NCBI GenBank assembly: GCA_013349325.1
Contig: DUZX01000001.1
Span: 163,027-227,026 of the forward strand
Length of the DNA: 64,000 bases
Reading direction: 5' to 3'
Source: Desulfuromonadales bacterium
GTDB taxonomy: Bacteria > Desulfobacterota > Desulfuromonadia > Geobacterales > Pseudopelobacteraceae
Of this stretch, positions 41,818-51,607 are shown piece by piece; position 1 is the stretch's first letter, and each line of letters opens with the position of its first letter. The notes beneath the pieces are model-generated. The model made no database searches and was not told the DNA's origin. It saw only the letters and a program-made list of their open reading frames with translations. The translations under genes and the position numbers were made by a program.

Positions 41818-42707
41818 CCGTCACCCGATTGCGACCTCTGCTTTTGCTGAGATACATACGTGTATCAGCACGACTGACAATACTGGCACCGGTATCATCC
41901 GAGCGGGACATGGTTGCCCCGATAGAAACCGTGACACTCAATTTATCGTCCCCGACCATAATAAAGCTGTGCTCAATTAACACACGAATGCGCTCTGCCA
42001 CCGATTTGACAACAACAGTGCTGGCGCCGGGCAGAATGACGATAAACTCCTCACCTCCCCAGCGTGCAACAACGTCCATTTTCCGCAACGAATAGGAAAT
42101 TGATTTGGCCACCATGACCAGCACATCGTCGCCAGTTTTATGACCGTACTGATCGTTGAAATGTTTAAAATGATCAATATCGATGAAGAGGACACCAACC
42201 GGAATGTCGTGCGTCTTCAGCTCGAAAATGCGGCTCTCCAGCGTCATTTCTCCGTAGCGCCGGTTACCGACAGTCGTGAGCGGGTCCAGATACGCGTCCC
42301 GTTTCAACTGTTCAAATTCGTGCAGAATCTGTAATGAATTCGAATTATCACAAAAAATTTCGACCGCGCCGATTATCGCACCGGCATCATCACGCACCGG
42401 AGAAGTTCTGACAGAAACCGGAACGCGATGACCCAGGGCATGATGCAGGAACACACTCGACTCACGTGCCTTGCCGTCCATGATGGTGGCTGCCAGTGGG
42501 CAGCCGTCCCGGCACAGTTCGCGCCCGTTACTGTCAATATGCCTAAGCAGATTGTCTGCACAACAGCTGCCGGTCACACGTTCCGAGGAATAACCTTGAA
42601 ATGCGCTCGGCAGCGGCGTTCCAGTAGGTAATGCGCCGGTTGACATCAACAACGTAGACGCCGTCAAACAGACTGTCCAATATTTTTTCTCCGGATATTT
42701 GAGGCAT
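41801..42707 (-). pseudogene. PAS-GGDEF diguanylate cyclase with a 1-nt frameshift in the PAS domain (about 42596)
   Basis: MPQISGEKILDSLFDGVYVVDVNRRITYWNAAAERIS in one frame continues as GYSSERVTGSCCADNLLRHIDSNGRELC... in the next; GGDEF part has RWGGEEFIVILPGA (GGEEF). Confidence 0.78.
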
Positions 42708-42731
42708 TGATGTCACCTGTGGCAATTATTT

Positions 42732-43403
42732 TTACTTCTTCTTTTTTTGACTGTTTTCCATCCCGTCCGGCTCACCATATTTAATTGACATGCATTCGGG
42801 ACAGATGCCGTGGCTGAATTCGGCGTCGGAGTGTTCCATGATGTATTTTTCCAGCTTATGCCACGACTCCTCTTCATCACGAATCTTTTTGCAGTACATG
42901 CAGATCGGAATAATCCCTTCCAGCTTTTTGATTGCAGCCAGAGCTGCCTCCAGCTGCACGACTTTTTCCGCCAGCTCATGCTGTACCCGCTTCAGGTGAA
43001 AATTTTTCTTGTCGAGTTCCCGCTGCATGGCGATCAGGTCATTGTTCAACACACCCATTCGTTCGATGACATCATTATTGGTATGCAGCGGACGCTCGCA
43101 CCACAGCAGCAGACCGTTCTCTATCTGTAATCGATGGGCTACCAGCACACCATGCACTCCGGTTTTAGGGTTGCATACGTATTGCTGGGTACCCGCAACC
43201 AACAGTCCACCTTTGACTATTGCCGTCAGATAATCGCCCAAAACGGCTCCAACCGGTTTTTCGGCCAGAGAAAACAGCTTCAAAAAACCGTGATTACAAT
43301 CACGGATCAGGTGGTGCTCGTCTATCAACACTATCGGCACACTGCTGCTGATCGCTATAAAATCTCCCAGTTCCTGGCAGTTTTTCGTAAGCTCCCTGAT
43401 CAT
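42732..43403 (-). CDS. PAS-like protein with C-terminal CMYCKKIR...HGICPEC module
   Basis: N-terminal PAS-like segment, coiled coil, LEGIIPICMYCKKIRDEEESWHKLEKYIMEHSDAEFSHGICPECM. Confidence 0.75.
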   Translation of the reverse strand: MIRELTKNCQELGDFIAISSSVPIVLIDEHHLIRDCNHGFLKLFSLAEKPVGAVLGDYLTAIVKGGLLVAGTQQYVCNPKTGVHGVLVAHRLQIENGLLLWCERPLHTNNDVIERMGVLNNDLIAMQRELDKKNFHLKRVQHELAEKVVQLEAALAAIKKLEGIIPICMYCKKIRDEEESWHKLEKYIMEHSDAEFSHGICPECMSIKYGEPDGMENSQKKKK

Positions 43404-44566
43404 TTTTTCACCTCACTGTCCTGCCACCATGCTGTACAAAGCGCAGCAAGTTCGTCCAGACCGGCGCCATAGCCATCCGCACCAAACTCATACCATAAAT
43501 GCGGGACAATGCTGAACGCTAATCCCCCCACCACTATTTTCAGTGAAGAAAACTCCGGCTTGCTCCTGATGGTCGCAATCAGTTCTTTGGCCCTGGCAAG
43601 ATTGAACGGTGTCGCAACCGACAGCGCCAACAGGAACGGCTGATGCCGCCGGAGCAGTTCCAACAACCCTTCTACCGGGAAGTTAGCCCCCAGATAGGTT
43701 ACGTTCCAACCATCAAATTCCAGCACATCGGCCACCATACGGGCGCCCACTTCATGAAATTCGTTGGGTGCGGCTGTGACGATCGCCGTTCCCTTCGACT
43801 GCGGTACACCCACAAAACGGGCATAGAGATGCGACGTAATCCGACCGGCAATGGCGGTGGCCTGATGCTCCTCGGCGACCGTCAGTTCGTTGCGTTCCCA
43901 GAGTGTTCCGACAGTGTAGAGGGCGTGCCTGAGGACATGCTCGTAAAAACAACGTAGTTCTTCCGTCGTCGATATCGCCTGCTCTGCCAGCCGGAAACAG
44001 CCGATATAATCGCCGTTCAGCAGCAGCGTCGTAAAAATCTGCTGCATGCCGTCGCTTTCTGGCGGCAGGGAAATGTCAATCAGCTCCTTGCTGCGCGAAC
44101 GCTGAATCAACATTTCGTGCTGTTCACTCAAAAAGTCATACAGAGCCAGAACTGGCTGAATATCGCTGGCTTCAGCCTTGTCCCGCACGGCTTTTTTCCA
44201 GCTCTGTAGCGCCAGTGGGAAAATACCGTGGGAAAAGCCGCGCGAATGATAGGTTCGATAGAGCCACGGCACCGTTCGGATCAACAGATCTACTGAGCTT
44301 AGCTGTAGTGCTGCCAGTACGAGCTGTGCGTGATGCTGATTAAACAGATGCATCATATGCAGCGTATTCTGTCCGATCAGAAGGGACAGGTCAGGACGGT
44401 CGCTCAGTTCATGCTCTACCTGAGCAATCATTCGCTCCATGTCAGCGGCAAACCACCCGGCACACTCTGGCGGTATGGCCTGTAACCCGGCAGTATCGAT
44501 GTGCGGTGTCTCGGTCACAACAAACTCCCCTTTGGAATATGCGGTAATGCCACCTGAAAAGGCCAT
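43400..44566 (-). CDS. Stand-alone cobalamin-binding protein with CarH-type photoreceptor motifs
   Basis: LWERNELTVAEEH (W-x9-EH) followed by APNEFHEVGARMVADVLEFDGWNVTYLGANFPVEGLLELL (E-x-H-x-x-G) and IVVGG; no MerR DNA-binding domain in the ORF. Confidence 0.85.
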   Translation of the reverse strand: MAFSGGITAYSKGEFVVTETPHIDTAGLQAIPPECAGWFAADMERMIAQVEHELSDRPDLSLLIGQNTLHMMHLFNQHHAQLVLAALQLSSVDLLIRTVPWLYRTYHSRGFSHGIFPLALQSWKKAVRDKAEASDIQPVLALYDFLSEQHEMLIQRSRSKELIDISLPPESDGMQQIFTTLLLNGDYIGCFRLAEQAISTTEELRCFYEHVLRHALYTVGTLWERNELTVAEEHQATAIAGRITSHLYARFVGVPQSKGTAIVTAAPNEFHEVGARMVADVLEFDGWNVTYLGANFPVEGLLELLRRHQPFLLALSVATPFNLARAKELIATIRSKPEFSSLKIVVGGLAFSIVPHLWYEFGADGYGAGLDELAALCTAWWQDSEVKK

Positions 44567-44572
44567 TCATCC

Positions 44573-44596
44573 CCTTGAAAAGGTACTCTTTTCAGG
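44573..44596. promoter_or_regulatory. Inverted repeat CCTTGAAAAG-GTACT-CTTTTCAGG directly upstream of the B12 protein start
   Basis: 9-10 bp arms, 5-nt spacer, adjacent to the AAGGGG RBS on the minus strand. Confidence 0.4.
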
Positions 44597-44650
44597 ACTA
44601 AATTCAATTAAAAGCTGATCTGCTATAATTTCATCCATGCGAAATACAAT

Positions 44651-46687
44651 TTAAGTATGATTTTCAGCTTCTGTGACACTCAATTCCAGAGGCGCTCCGG
44701 CTACCGGCAGGCTGACGGTAAAGGTGGAACCCTCTCCGATAATGCTGTCCACATTAATTTCGCCACCATGTTTTCGGATGATCCCGTAACTGATCGAAAG
44801 CCCCAGTCCGGTTCCTTTGCCAACCTCTTTGGTGGTAAAAAACGGCTCAAAGATCCGCTTTTTATTTTCATCAGAAATGCCGCAGCCACTGTCGGCAACG
44901 GATATATAGACCGTGGCATCGTCACACCAGGTACGAATGGTGATGGAACCATGCCCGGCAATCGCCTGACCTGCGTTGGTCAACAGGTTTATGAACACCT
45001 GGCTGATCTGCTGAGGGTGGCAGAGTATGTGTGGCAAAGAGCCATAGTCGGTGCGCACCTCGGCCACGTATTTGATCTCGTTGCAGGCTATGTTCAGTGC
45101 GCTCTGCAGACAGGCGTTCAGATCGGTGGCCACCGGCCTGACCTGATCGGTACGCGCCAGATTTTTCAAGTCGTTGACAATCGCCTTGACCCTGGTGGCA
45201 CCGTCAAGACTTTCGGCGATCAATTCGCAGGTGTCCGAAATGACATAATCAATCTTTAAACGTCTGCGGGCTTCTGCAGTCTCTCGTTTTCCGGCGCACT
45301 CCGATTCGGCCAGGGCATGATCGGAAAAAGTCAGGTACTCGACGACTTTTTGCATATATTTATGCAATGTCGCCAGGTTGCTGCTGATAAACCCCATCGG
45401 ATTGTTGATCTCGTGGGCCACACCAGCCGCCAGTTGACCGATAGAAGCCATTTTTTCCTGCTGAAGCAGCTGTTGATTGCTTATTTTTAGTTCTCTGAGC
45501 GCCTGCTCCAACACCATCCTGCTGGCCTGATGTTCATCTTTTTCCTCTTTTAATGTTTCAAAAGCGCGCTGAAGCTGGACATAATTCTGAATTTCGTTGG
45601 TCAGAATCAAAGCGGCGTAGCTGAAAAACGCACCCAGATTGGGGAGAAACTGTTCTGAATCCAGATGCATGTTTTCAATTTTAAAGAGTCCGATGGTTGA
45701 GTTCCCGGCGATCAGCGGCACAAGCCAGGTACTTGCAGAGCTGAAGATCCTTGTGTGCATCATGGTATCGCTGAATTTACAGTCCTGTTGCGTCAACTGC
45801 CCGGATTGCAGAGCCTCACATACCAGTGGATCAGCGATGTTTTCAGCGACCCCGTGGCCCCCCTTCAGATCGGCATAGTGTATTGATCCATCAACATAGT
45901 AGTAAATAACCGCATCCGTGCCCCCCAGAGAATCAACCACCAATTCAAGCAGATTGTTCAGTGTGTTTTCCAGACCGGGCAGCGCGCTCAAACGGTTCAT
46001 CATGCTGTTAACCAGCTGCAGATAGGATTTCTCACCGGCCAGCCGGTTGGCCCGTTGTTCCTGATACGCAAGCTTTTTCTTCAGCGCTTCGATCTCGGCT
46101 GCCTCGGGATTTTCCTGCTCCTGCAGCAACTGTTCTTTCAGCACATGGGCCAGATGATCCAGCGAAACATCCAGCCAGCGCAACGGCAGTCCGACTGAGG
46201 CGGCGGCCGCCTCGGCCTGTGCAGAAAAATCGCCCGAACAGGGGGTGCGCAGTGCCAGAAGACAGCTGCGGTCACCCTGAAATATTTCCCGCGCCACCTG
46301 GCGGTTGCCGAACGTTTTTTCGAGAATATCGTCCCAGGCAACGGCCCACTCCTCAAGCAGAAAATATGCGCCGCGAGACAGCTCATCGTTAAAAAGCTGC
46401 TTACCGAGCAGCATTTCTACACAGTTCTGACAGGGCACCCTGCGCACGTCCGGCATGGAATCGATGGCCGGGTGACAGGAGCCGTAGAGCAATACGACAT
46501 TTTTATCCGGGTTACCGGCAATGATCTTGTTCAGACTATGCTGCAGCTTTTCAGAATCAAAGTGATATGAGGATGTCAGAAAATGGCGGTCACAGCTCCA
46601 GTGCTGATCCTTAAAAACGCGCTCGACCTCCTTTTTCAGGATGCCGCACGCTATCAGCAGAGGCTGCTTATCCATTACCTGCACCAA
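44651..46687 (-). CDS. DUF1638-GAF-histidine kinase fusion
   Basis: N-terminus [14 protein letters not shown]...[13 protein letters not shown]...[12 protein letters not shown]...[16 protein letters not shown] resembles DUF1638; GAF-like middle; [23 protein letters not shown]-terminal ATPase. Confidence 0.8.
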   Translation of the reverse strand: MVQVMDKQPLLIACGILKKEVERVFKDQHWSCDRHFLTSSYHFDSEKLQHSLNKIIAGNPDKNVVLLYGSCHPAIDSMPDVRRVPCQNCVEMLLGKQLFNDELSRGAYFLLEEWAVAWDDILEKTFGNRQVAREIFQGDRSCLLALRTPCSGDFSAQAEAAAASVGLPLRWLDVSLDHLAHVLKEQLLQEQENPEAAEIEALKKKLAYQEQRANRLAGEKSYLQLVNSMMNRLSALPGLENTLNNLLELVVDSLGGTDAVIYYYVDGSIHYADLKGGHGVAENIADPLVCEALQSGQLTQQDCKFSDTMMHTRIFSSASTWLVPLIAGNSTIGLFKIENMHLDSEQFLPNLGAFFSYAALILTNEIQNYVQLQRAFETLKEEKDEHQASRMVLEQALRELKISNQQLLQQEKMASIGQLAAGVAHEINNPMGFISSNLATLHKYMQKVVEYLTFSDHALAESECAGKRETAEARRRLKIDYVISDTCELIAESLDGATRVKAIVNDLKNLARTDQVRPVATDLNACLQSALNIACNEIKYVAEVRTDYGSLPHILCHPQQISQVFINLLTNAGQAIAGHGSITIRTWCDDATVYISVADSGCGISDENKKRIFEPFFTTKEVGKGTGLGLSISYGIIRKHGGEINVDSIIGEGSTFTVSLPVAGAPLELSVTEAENHT

Positions 46688-47699
46688 ACTCTTTCACGGC
46701 ATCGATCATGGCGCGGATGTTGTCCGGCGGTACCGCCAGCGGCATAACAATCGTACCAAAGAAGAATCTGCCTCCCGGCATACCGTCGGCAAGCATCTGG
46801 CGCACCTCGGCACGCACACGCGCAGGAGTCCAGTCGATCAGCTGAATATCATTGATCACACCACCGCACAGCGCTCGACCATTGACAATCCGTTTACCCT
46901 CGGCCACGCTATCCAGCGGACTCAGGTAAAAGGTCCCGATACCCGTTTCATTGATAACCTGATCAATGACCGGATTCATTCGCGCCCCGCCGCAGTAGTA
47001 GACGATACCGTCCGTGCCCCCCTCAAGATCCCGCTTCATCCAGGGGATCGTTACGTCGTCAAAAAACTTTTGAGAGATAAAATCCAGAGAGCCAAACGGA
47101 TTTGCATAGATCAGAACAGTGGCACCCGCCCGACGGTAGGCTGCCACCTCCTTCCTGAAAAAATCGCTGCACTTCTCCAGCCAGGCATCACGCAGCTCGA
47201 CCGGGCCGTTCATCAGCAGATCAAACCATTTTTCCATCCCCATCAAGACTGCCGGAAGCGTTACCGAGGAGGTGATATAGGCGCAGATCGGAAAGCGTCC
47301 GGCGCTCTCCCGTCCCAAAATATCGAGACAACTGCGAATTTCGGCAAAACCGGCGTGCGTGAGTATGTCGTCCGGTATCTGTAGCCTGTCGATATCGGCA
47401 GGATTTTTAACGATCATTTCACCGACGTTGGGGGGGCCGTTATCGGCGTAGATGATATGTCTGCATCCCAGCAGTTCGGCCTCCTTGCCGACATAGAACA
47501 GACTCCAGAGATTATCATGACCGTATTTTTTCTGAAGGCGCAGCTGACCTTCGGCAACATACTCGCCCCGCGAGTAATACTCCCGCAACGACAGGCCTAA
47601 CTCCGCAGCCCCCTGATCAATCACATTACAAAAAGCAGGAATCCGGTCTGTCGGAAGCCCTTGGGCGGTTGACACCAGACGCTGCAGCGGAGTCATCAT
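46668..47699 (-). CDS. Uroporphyrinogen decarboxylase/MtaA-family (corrinoid methyltransferase II-like) protein
   Basis: MMTPLQRLVSTAQGLPTDRIPAFCNVIDQGAAELGLSLREYYSRGEYVAEGQLRLQKKYGHDNLWSLFYVGKEAELLGC; YYCGGARMNPVIDQVINETGIGTFYLSPLDS; overlaps a MtaC-type corrinoid gene. Confidence 0.85.
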   Translation of the reverse strand: MMTPLQRLVSTAQGLPTDRIPAFCNVIDQGAAELGLSLREYYSRGEYVAEGQLRLQKKYGHDNLWSLFYVGKEAELLGCRHIIYADNGPPNVGEMIVKNPADIDRLQIPDDILTHAGFAEIRSCLDILGRESAGRFPICAYITSSVTLPAVLMGMEKWFDLLMNGPVELRDAWLEKCSDFFRKEVAAYRRAGATVLIYANPFGSLDFISQKFFDDVTIPWMKRDLEGGTDGIVYYCGGARMNPVIDQVINETGIGTFYLSPLDSVAEGKRIVNGRALCGGVINDIQLIDWTPARVRAEVRQMLADGMPGGRFFFGTIVMPLAVPPDNIRAMIDAVKEFGAGNG

Positions 47700-48358
47700 G
47701 GCTGCACCTCCCGCAGCAACCGCGCGATGATCGGTCCGGCGGCAGTACCGTCGTGCGCCCACGCATCAGCTTGCACAACCTTATATAATTCTTCGTCATA
47801 ATTGTAGGGCGCCCCGCCGACTATGATACGGATATGCGCTTCCAGATTTCGTTCCTTGAGGATTTTGCGCACACCACGGGCAGCATTTTCGTCACGGGCA
47901 GAATGCACCATCATCGACGAGATGCCGATAACTCCGGCCTTATGGGCCAAAGCCTGATCAACAAATTTCTCGGCAGAAACGTTCAGACCAAGGTCGATTA
48001 CTTCAATCATCTGAGCCTTGAGACAGCCACTGACGATGCGTTTGCCAAGACCGTGAAAATCTCCCACTGAAGTTCCGATCACAATGCGCCCGATATATTC
48101 TGGAGCTTTGGCAAACAGAGGCACCATCATGTCTGTCACTTCGGCAGCAATCTGTGACGCCATAAAATGCTGCGCCAGATTGGTGTGGCGCTGTTCAACC
48201 GAGGCGATCATATCTTCAATGGCCGGCACGACAACCTTGAACATGACGTCTTCGGCAGACATACCCCGGCCGAGCGCTTCCTGAACCACCTGCAGGGCTT
48301 GCTGCCGATCCGTATCATAGACTGCATTGACGTACTGCGCGCGAATATCTTCAATCAT
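47696..48358 (-). CDS. Corrinoid protein (MtaC/MtbC/MttC type)
   Basis: B12-binding-2 helical cap then GTSVGDFHGLGKRIVSGCLKAQMIEVIDLGLNVSAEKFVDQAL (DxHxxG) and IRIIVGGAPYN. Confidence 0.9.
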   Translation of the reverse strand: MIEDIRAQYVNAVYDTDRQQALQVVQEALGRGMSAEDVMFKVVVPAIEDMIASVEQRHTNLAQHFMASQIAAEVTDMMVPLFAKAPEYIGRIVIGTSVGDFHGLGKRIVSGCLKAQMIEVIDLGLNVSAEKFVDQALAHKAGVIGISSMMVHSARDENAARGVRKILKERNLEAHIRIIVGGAPYNYDEELYKVVQADAWAHDGTAAGPIIARLLREVQP

Positions 48359-51300
48359 CTCTGCACCTCGGCTTCCGGTTCCTGCGTTTCATCCGCTTTC
48401 GGCGGCCCGGCCACCGGCAGGCTGACGGTAAAGGTGGAACCCTTTCCGACAACACTGGTCACCGTAATTTCGCCGCCATGCTTGCGGATGATTTCGTAAC
48501 TGATCGAGAGTCCCAGACCGGTGCCTTTACCGACCTCTTTGGTGGTAAAGAACGGCTCAAAAATACGTTGTAAATTTTCTGCTACGATACCGCAGCCATC
48601 GTCCGTCACCGCCACAAAAACGGTATCATGCTCGCACCAGGTGCGGACCGTAATACTCCCCTGCGTGTTCCCCAGGGCGTGCGCGGCATTCACCAGCAGG
48701 TTCAGAAAGACCTGATTCAGCTGCTGCGGGAAGCATTTGATCGGTGGAATTTCACCAAATTCCCGGGTCAGCGTGGCAACGTATTTAATTTCGTTCCAGG
48801 CGATGTTGATGGTGGTTTCCAGCGCCTCATTAAGATCGATCAGGGCACTCTCGGCATGATCGACGCGTGAGAAACTTTTTAAATCCTGAACGATGCGGCG
48901 CACCCGCCCGGCACCGTCCTGACTCTCGGCAATCAGCTGGCGGGCATCATTCATAACGTAGTCGATCTTGAGCTTTTTCCTGAGCGCTTTCAGTTTTTCG
49001 GCATCCGCGCTTCCGGCGCACGACAGCAGAGACTCATCGCTGGCGGCGATAAATTCTGCCAGACGGTCGATATACTTGTTCAGCGAAGTCAGGTTACTGG
49101 AGATAAAGCCCATCGGATTGTTGATTTCGTGGGCGACTCCGGCTGCCAACTGACCGATCGAGGCCATCTTTTCCTGCTGAAAAATTTGCAGCTGAGCTGC
49201 TTTCAGCTCGGCGTAGGCCTTTTGAAGATCGCGCGTAACGGCGCGCAGATCTGTCGTATCATTCAGAGAAATGACGTGACCTTCCAGCACGTCATCATGG
49301 ACGATGGAATAGATGTTGATGTCGTAGCTTCGGCCCGTTCGTTCATGCCGGACTTCACCGCTGCTTCCGACAAATGTCTCACATTGAAAGCCCTCCGCTT
49401 GTAGCAACTCGCGCCAGTCCAACCCGACCAGCTTGTTGATGGCACAGCCGGTTATATCTGCCAGCAGCCGGTTATAGCGCCGGATCCGATGTTCGGAATC
49501 GGTAAGGATAATCAGGTCGTGAAGATGATCGAGGGTCTCCTCCCACTCGCGCTTGCCCAGCTCAACCTGTTGGAAGAGTGATGCAAGCTGTTCATGTTTC
49601 ACTTCCAGATCACGGCGACTCAGCTGCAGCTCGGCTTCCACCTGTTTACGCGCGGTGATGTCCTCCTTGACCGCCAGAAAGCCGACCATGACGCTGTTTT
49701 TATCGTACAGCGGCGAGATGGAGGCAAACTCCCAGAACAGCGAACCATCCTTGCGCTTGTTGTGAAATTCGCCGCGCCACTCTTTACCCGACGTAACGGT
49801 ACTCCATAAAGATTCGTAGTTGCCGGTAGACATCTCTCCGGATTTGAGAACCCTTGGATTTTTGCCAATCACCTCTTCGGCAGTATACCCGGTAACCTGG
49901 CAGAACTTCGGGTTGACGTATTCAATGCTACCTTCAAGGTTTGTTATGACAATAGTAGCCGGACTCTGTTCCACCGCCCGGGAGAGACGCAACAATGAAT
50001 CTTCCATATGGATCCGGTCGGAAATATCTTCAAAAGTCTCTATGGCAGCAACGATCTGGCCGCTGCTGTCATGAATCGGCGCCGCCTCAAAAACCAGATA
50101 GCGGCGGGCACCACCAATTTCGAACCATCCTTCAGCCTGCAAGCCGCCGGCGATGTACTTCGACTTCGTGAACGTGTGGTAGAGATTTCCCGTGAATGAA
50201 GAACCGGTCAGAATCATATCGGCCAGAGTCGTGCGCGGCTCGCCGTAGAAACCGGTCCAGTGCCAGTCTGTGCCGATTACATCGTTACATCTGATACCGG
50301 TAATTCGTTCCAATGACCGGTTCCAATACAGGACATGATGATCTTTATTGATTACAAAAAGTGGCGTCGAGGCGCTATTGATAAGGTTCTCTACAAATAT
50401 TTTTTCTTCGCCGAGTGCCTGCCGGTAGTCATGTACCTCTTTCATCGTGGTGTTGAAAGTTGCCGCCAGATGCTCGATTTCGTCACCGGTATGCACGACC
50501 AGAGGAATCCATTCACCTTCAGCGGATACGGCACTGCCGAGATGGTCCGTCAAACGCAACAGAGGTTGCGTAAGGCGACGGGTCACCAGCCAGACCACTC
50601 CCAGTGAGACCGCAATACCGAGCAGGGCGATCACCAGTGCATTATACGCCAGGGCCCGAAGAGGTTTGAAAGCTTCATCATAGGGTATATTTGCTCCCAG
50701 GATCCAGCCGGTCTGGCCCACCCTCTTGAACGAGCTCAACATGTGCTGACCCTTGGAATTTACATTATCAAGGGAACCTTCAAAACCCTTCAGTGCTGCG
50801 TCAATGCCCCGGTTTTTCCCCTCCGGTATCGCTTCCAGGATGCGGGCACTGTCCGGGTGCATCAGGAGAGTGCGCCCCTGTAACAAGTAGAGATATGCAG
50901 ACGAGCCGATCCGTTTGGAGGAAAGTGTCGTCAGGAACTGGTCGGCACCCAGCATATGAAATCCTGCCAACAGACAGATAATGCGATCGTGATCGTCTCT
51001 GACCGGCACTACCATTGCGATCAGCGGAGAGCGTGGCTCCATGATCTGACTGAAAGGTTTGGATATATAGAACATGCCGTTTTTGAGCGGCTCACTGACG
51101 TAATCACGGAAATTGAGATCCGTGCCGACCAGATCCGTAAAACTGCCACTTTCAGCCAGCACGTGCCCATCGCGACCGATGACCAGAAAGCCGGCGTCAA
51201 AAATCATACTGGCCGGACTGGCACTGGTCAGTATGCGCTCAAGCTCTGCCCGGTTTGACAGTACGCTGCTATTCAGGTCGGTTGCTGCCAGAGTCAGCTG

Positions 51301-51516
51301 GTGACGGGCCAACTCGATGCGCCCGTTGAGCTGCTCGGCAATTTCGGAGACCAGCAGAAACTGCTGTTGTAAAATATTCCGGCTGAAAAGAGAATGGAAG
51401 TAGGAGAGCATCGTCCCGGAGAGGGCGGCCAACAGCACGGAAACCATGACAAACGCCGTCAGGGTAACTTTGGTTTTTATGCTGACTTTTCGGTGTGTTG
51501 GTGGACGGTTACCCAT
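48355..51516 (-). CDS. Membrane multi-PAS sensor histidine kinase with periplasmic Cache-like domain
   Basis: Two TM segments flanking a ~250 aa extracytoplasmic region, HAMP-like linker, several PAS domains, [22 protein letters not shown], ATPase motifs. Confidence 0.9.
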   Translation of the reverse strand: MGNRPPTHRKVSIKTKVTLTAFVMVSVLLAALSGTMLSYFHSLFSRNILQQQFLLVSEIAEQLNGRIELARHQLTLAATDLNSSVLSNRAELERILTSASPASMIFDAGFLVIGRDGHVLAESGSFTDLVGTDLNFRDYVSEPLKNGMFYISKPFSQIMEPRSPLIAMVVPVRDDHDRIICLLAGFHMLGADQFLTTLSSKRIGSSAYLYLLQGRTLLMHPDSARILEAIPEGKNRGIDAALKGFEGSLDNVNSKGQHMLSSFKRVGQTGWILGANIPYDEAFKPLRALAYNALVIALLGIAVSLGVVWLVTRRLTQPLLRLTDHLGSAVSAEGEWIPLVVHTGDEIEHLAATFNTTMKEVHDYRQALGEEKIFVENLINSASTPLFVINKDHHVLYWNRSLERITGIRCNDVIGTDWHWTGFYGEPRTTLADMILTGSSFTGNLYHTFTKSKYIAGGLQAEGWFEIGGARRYLVFEAAPIHDSSGQIVAAIETFEDISDRIHMEDSLLRLSRAVEQSPATIVITNLEGSIEYVNPKFCQVTGYTAEEVIGKNPRVLKSGEMSTGNYESLWSTVTSGKEWRGEFHNKRKDGSLFWEFASISPLYDKNSVMVGFLAVKEDITARKQVEAELQLSRRDLEVKHEQLASLFQQVELGKREWEETLDHLHDLIILTDSEHRIRRYNRLLADITGCAINKLVGLDWRELLQAEGFQCETFVGSSGEVRHERTGRSYDINIYSIVHDDVLEGHVISLNDTTDLRAVTRDLQKAYAELKAAQLQIFQQEKMASIGQLAAGVAHEINNPMGFISSNLTSLNKYIDRLAEFIAASDESLLSCAGSADAEKLKALRKKLKIDYVMNDARQLIAESQDGAGRVRRIVQDLKSFSRVDHAESALIDLNEALETTINIAWNEIKYVATLTREFGEIPPIKCFPQQLNQVFLNLLVNAAHALGNTQGSITVRTWCEHDTVFVAVTDDGCGIVAENLQRIFEPFFTTKEVGKGTGLGLSISYEIIRKHGGEITVTSVVGKGSTFTVSLPVAGPPKADETQEPEAEVQR

Positions 51517-51607
51517 TGTTGCTCCTCCCTGCTTCCAACCGGGATGTTTGAGCTATCATCTTACCGTATAATCTAATCTATTCAAGTACATCACCATCAC
51601 GAAGCGT

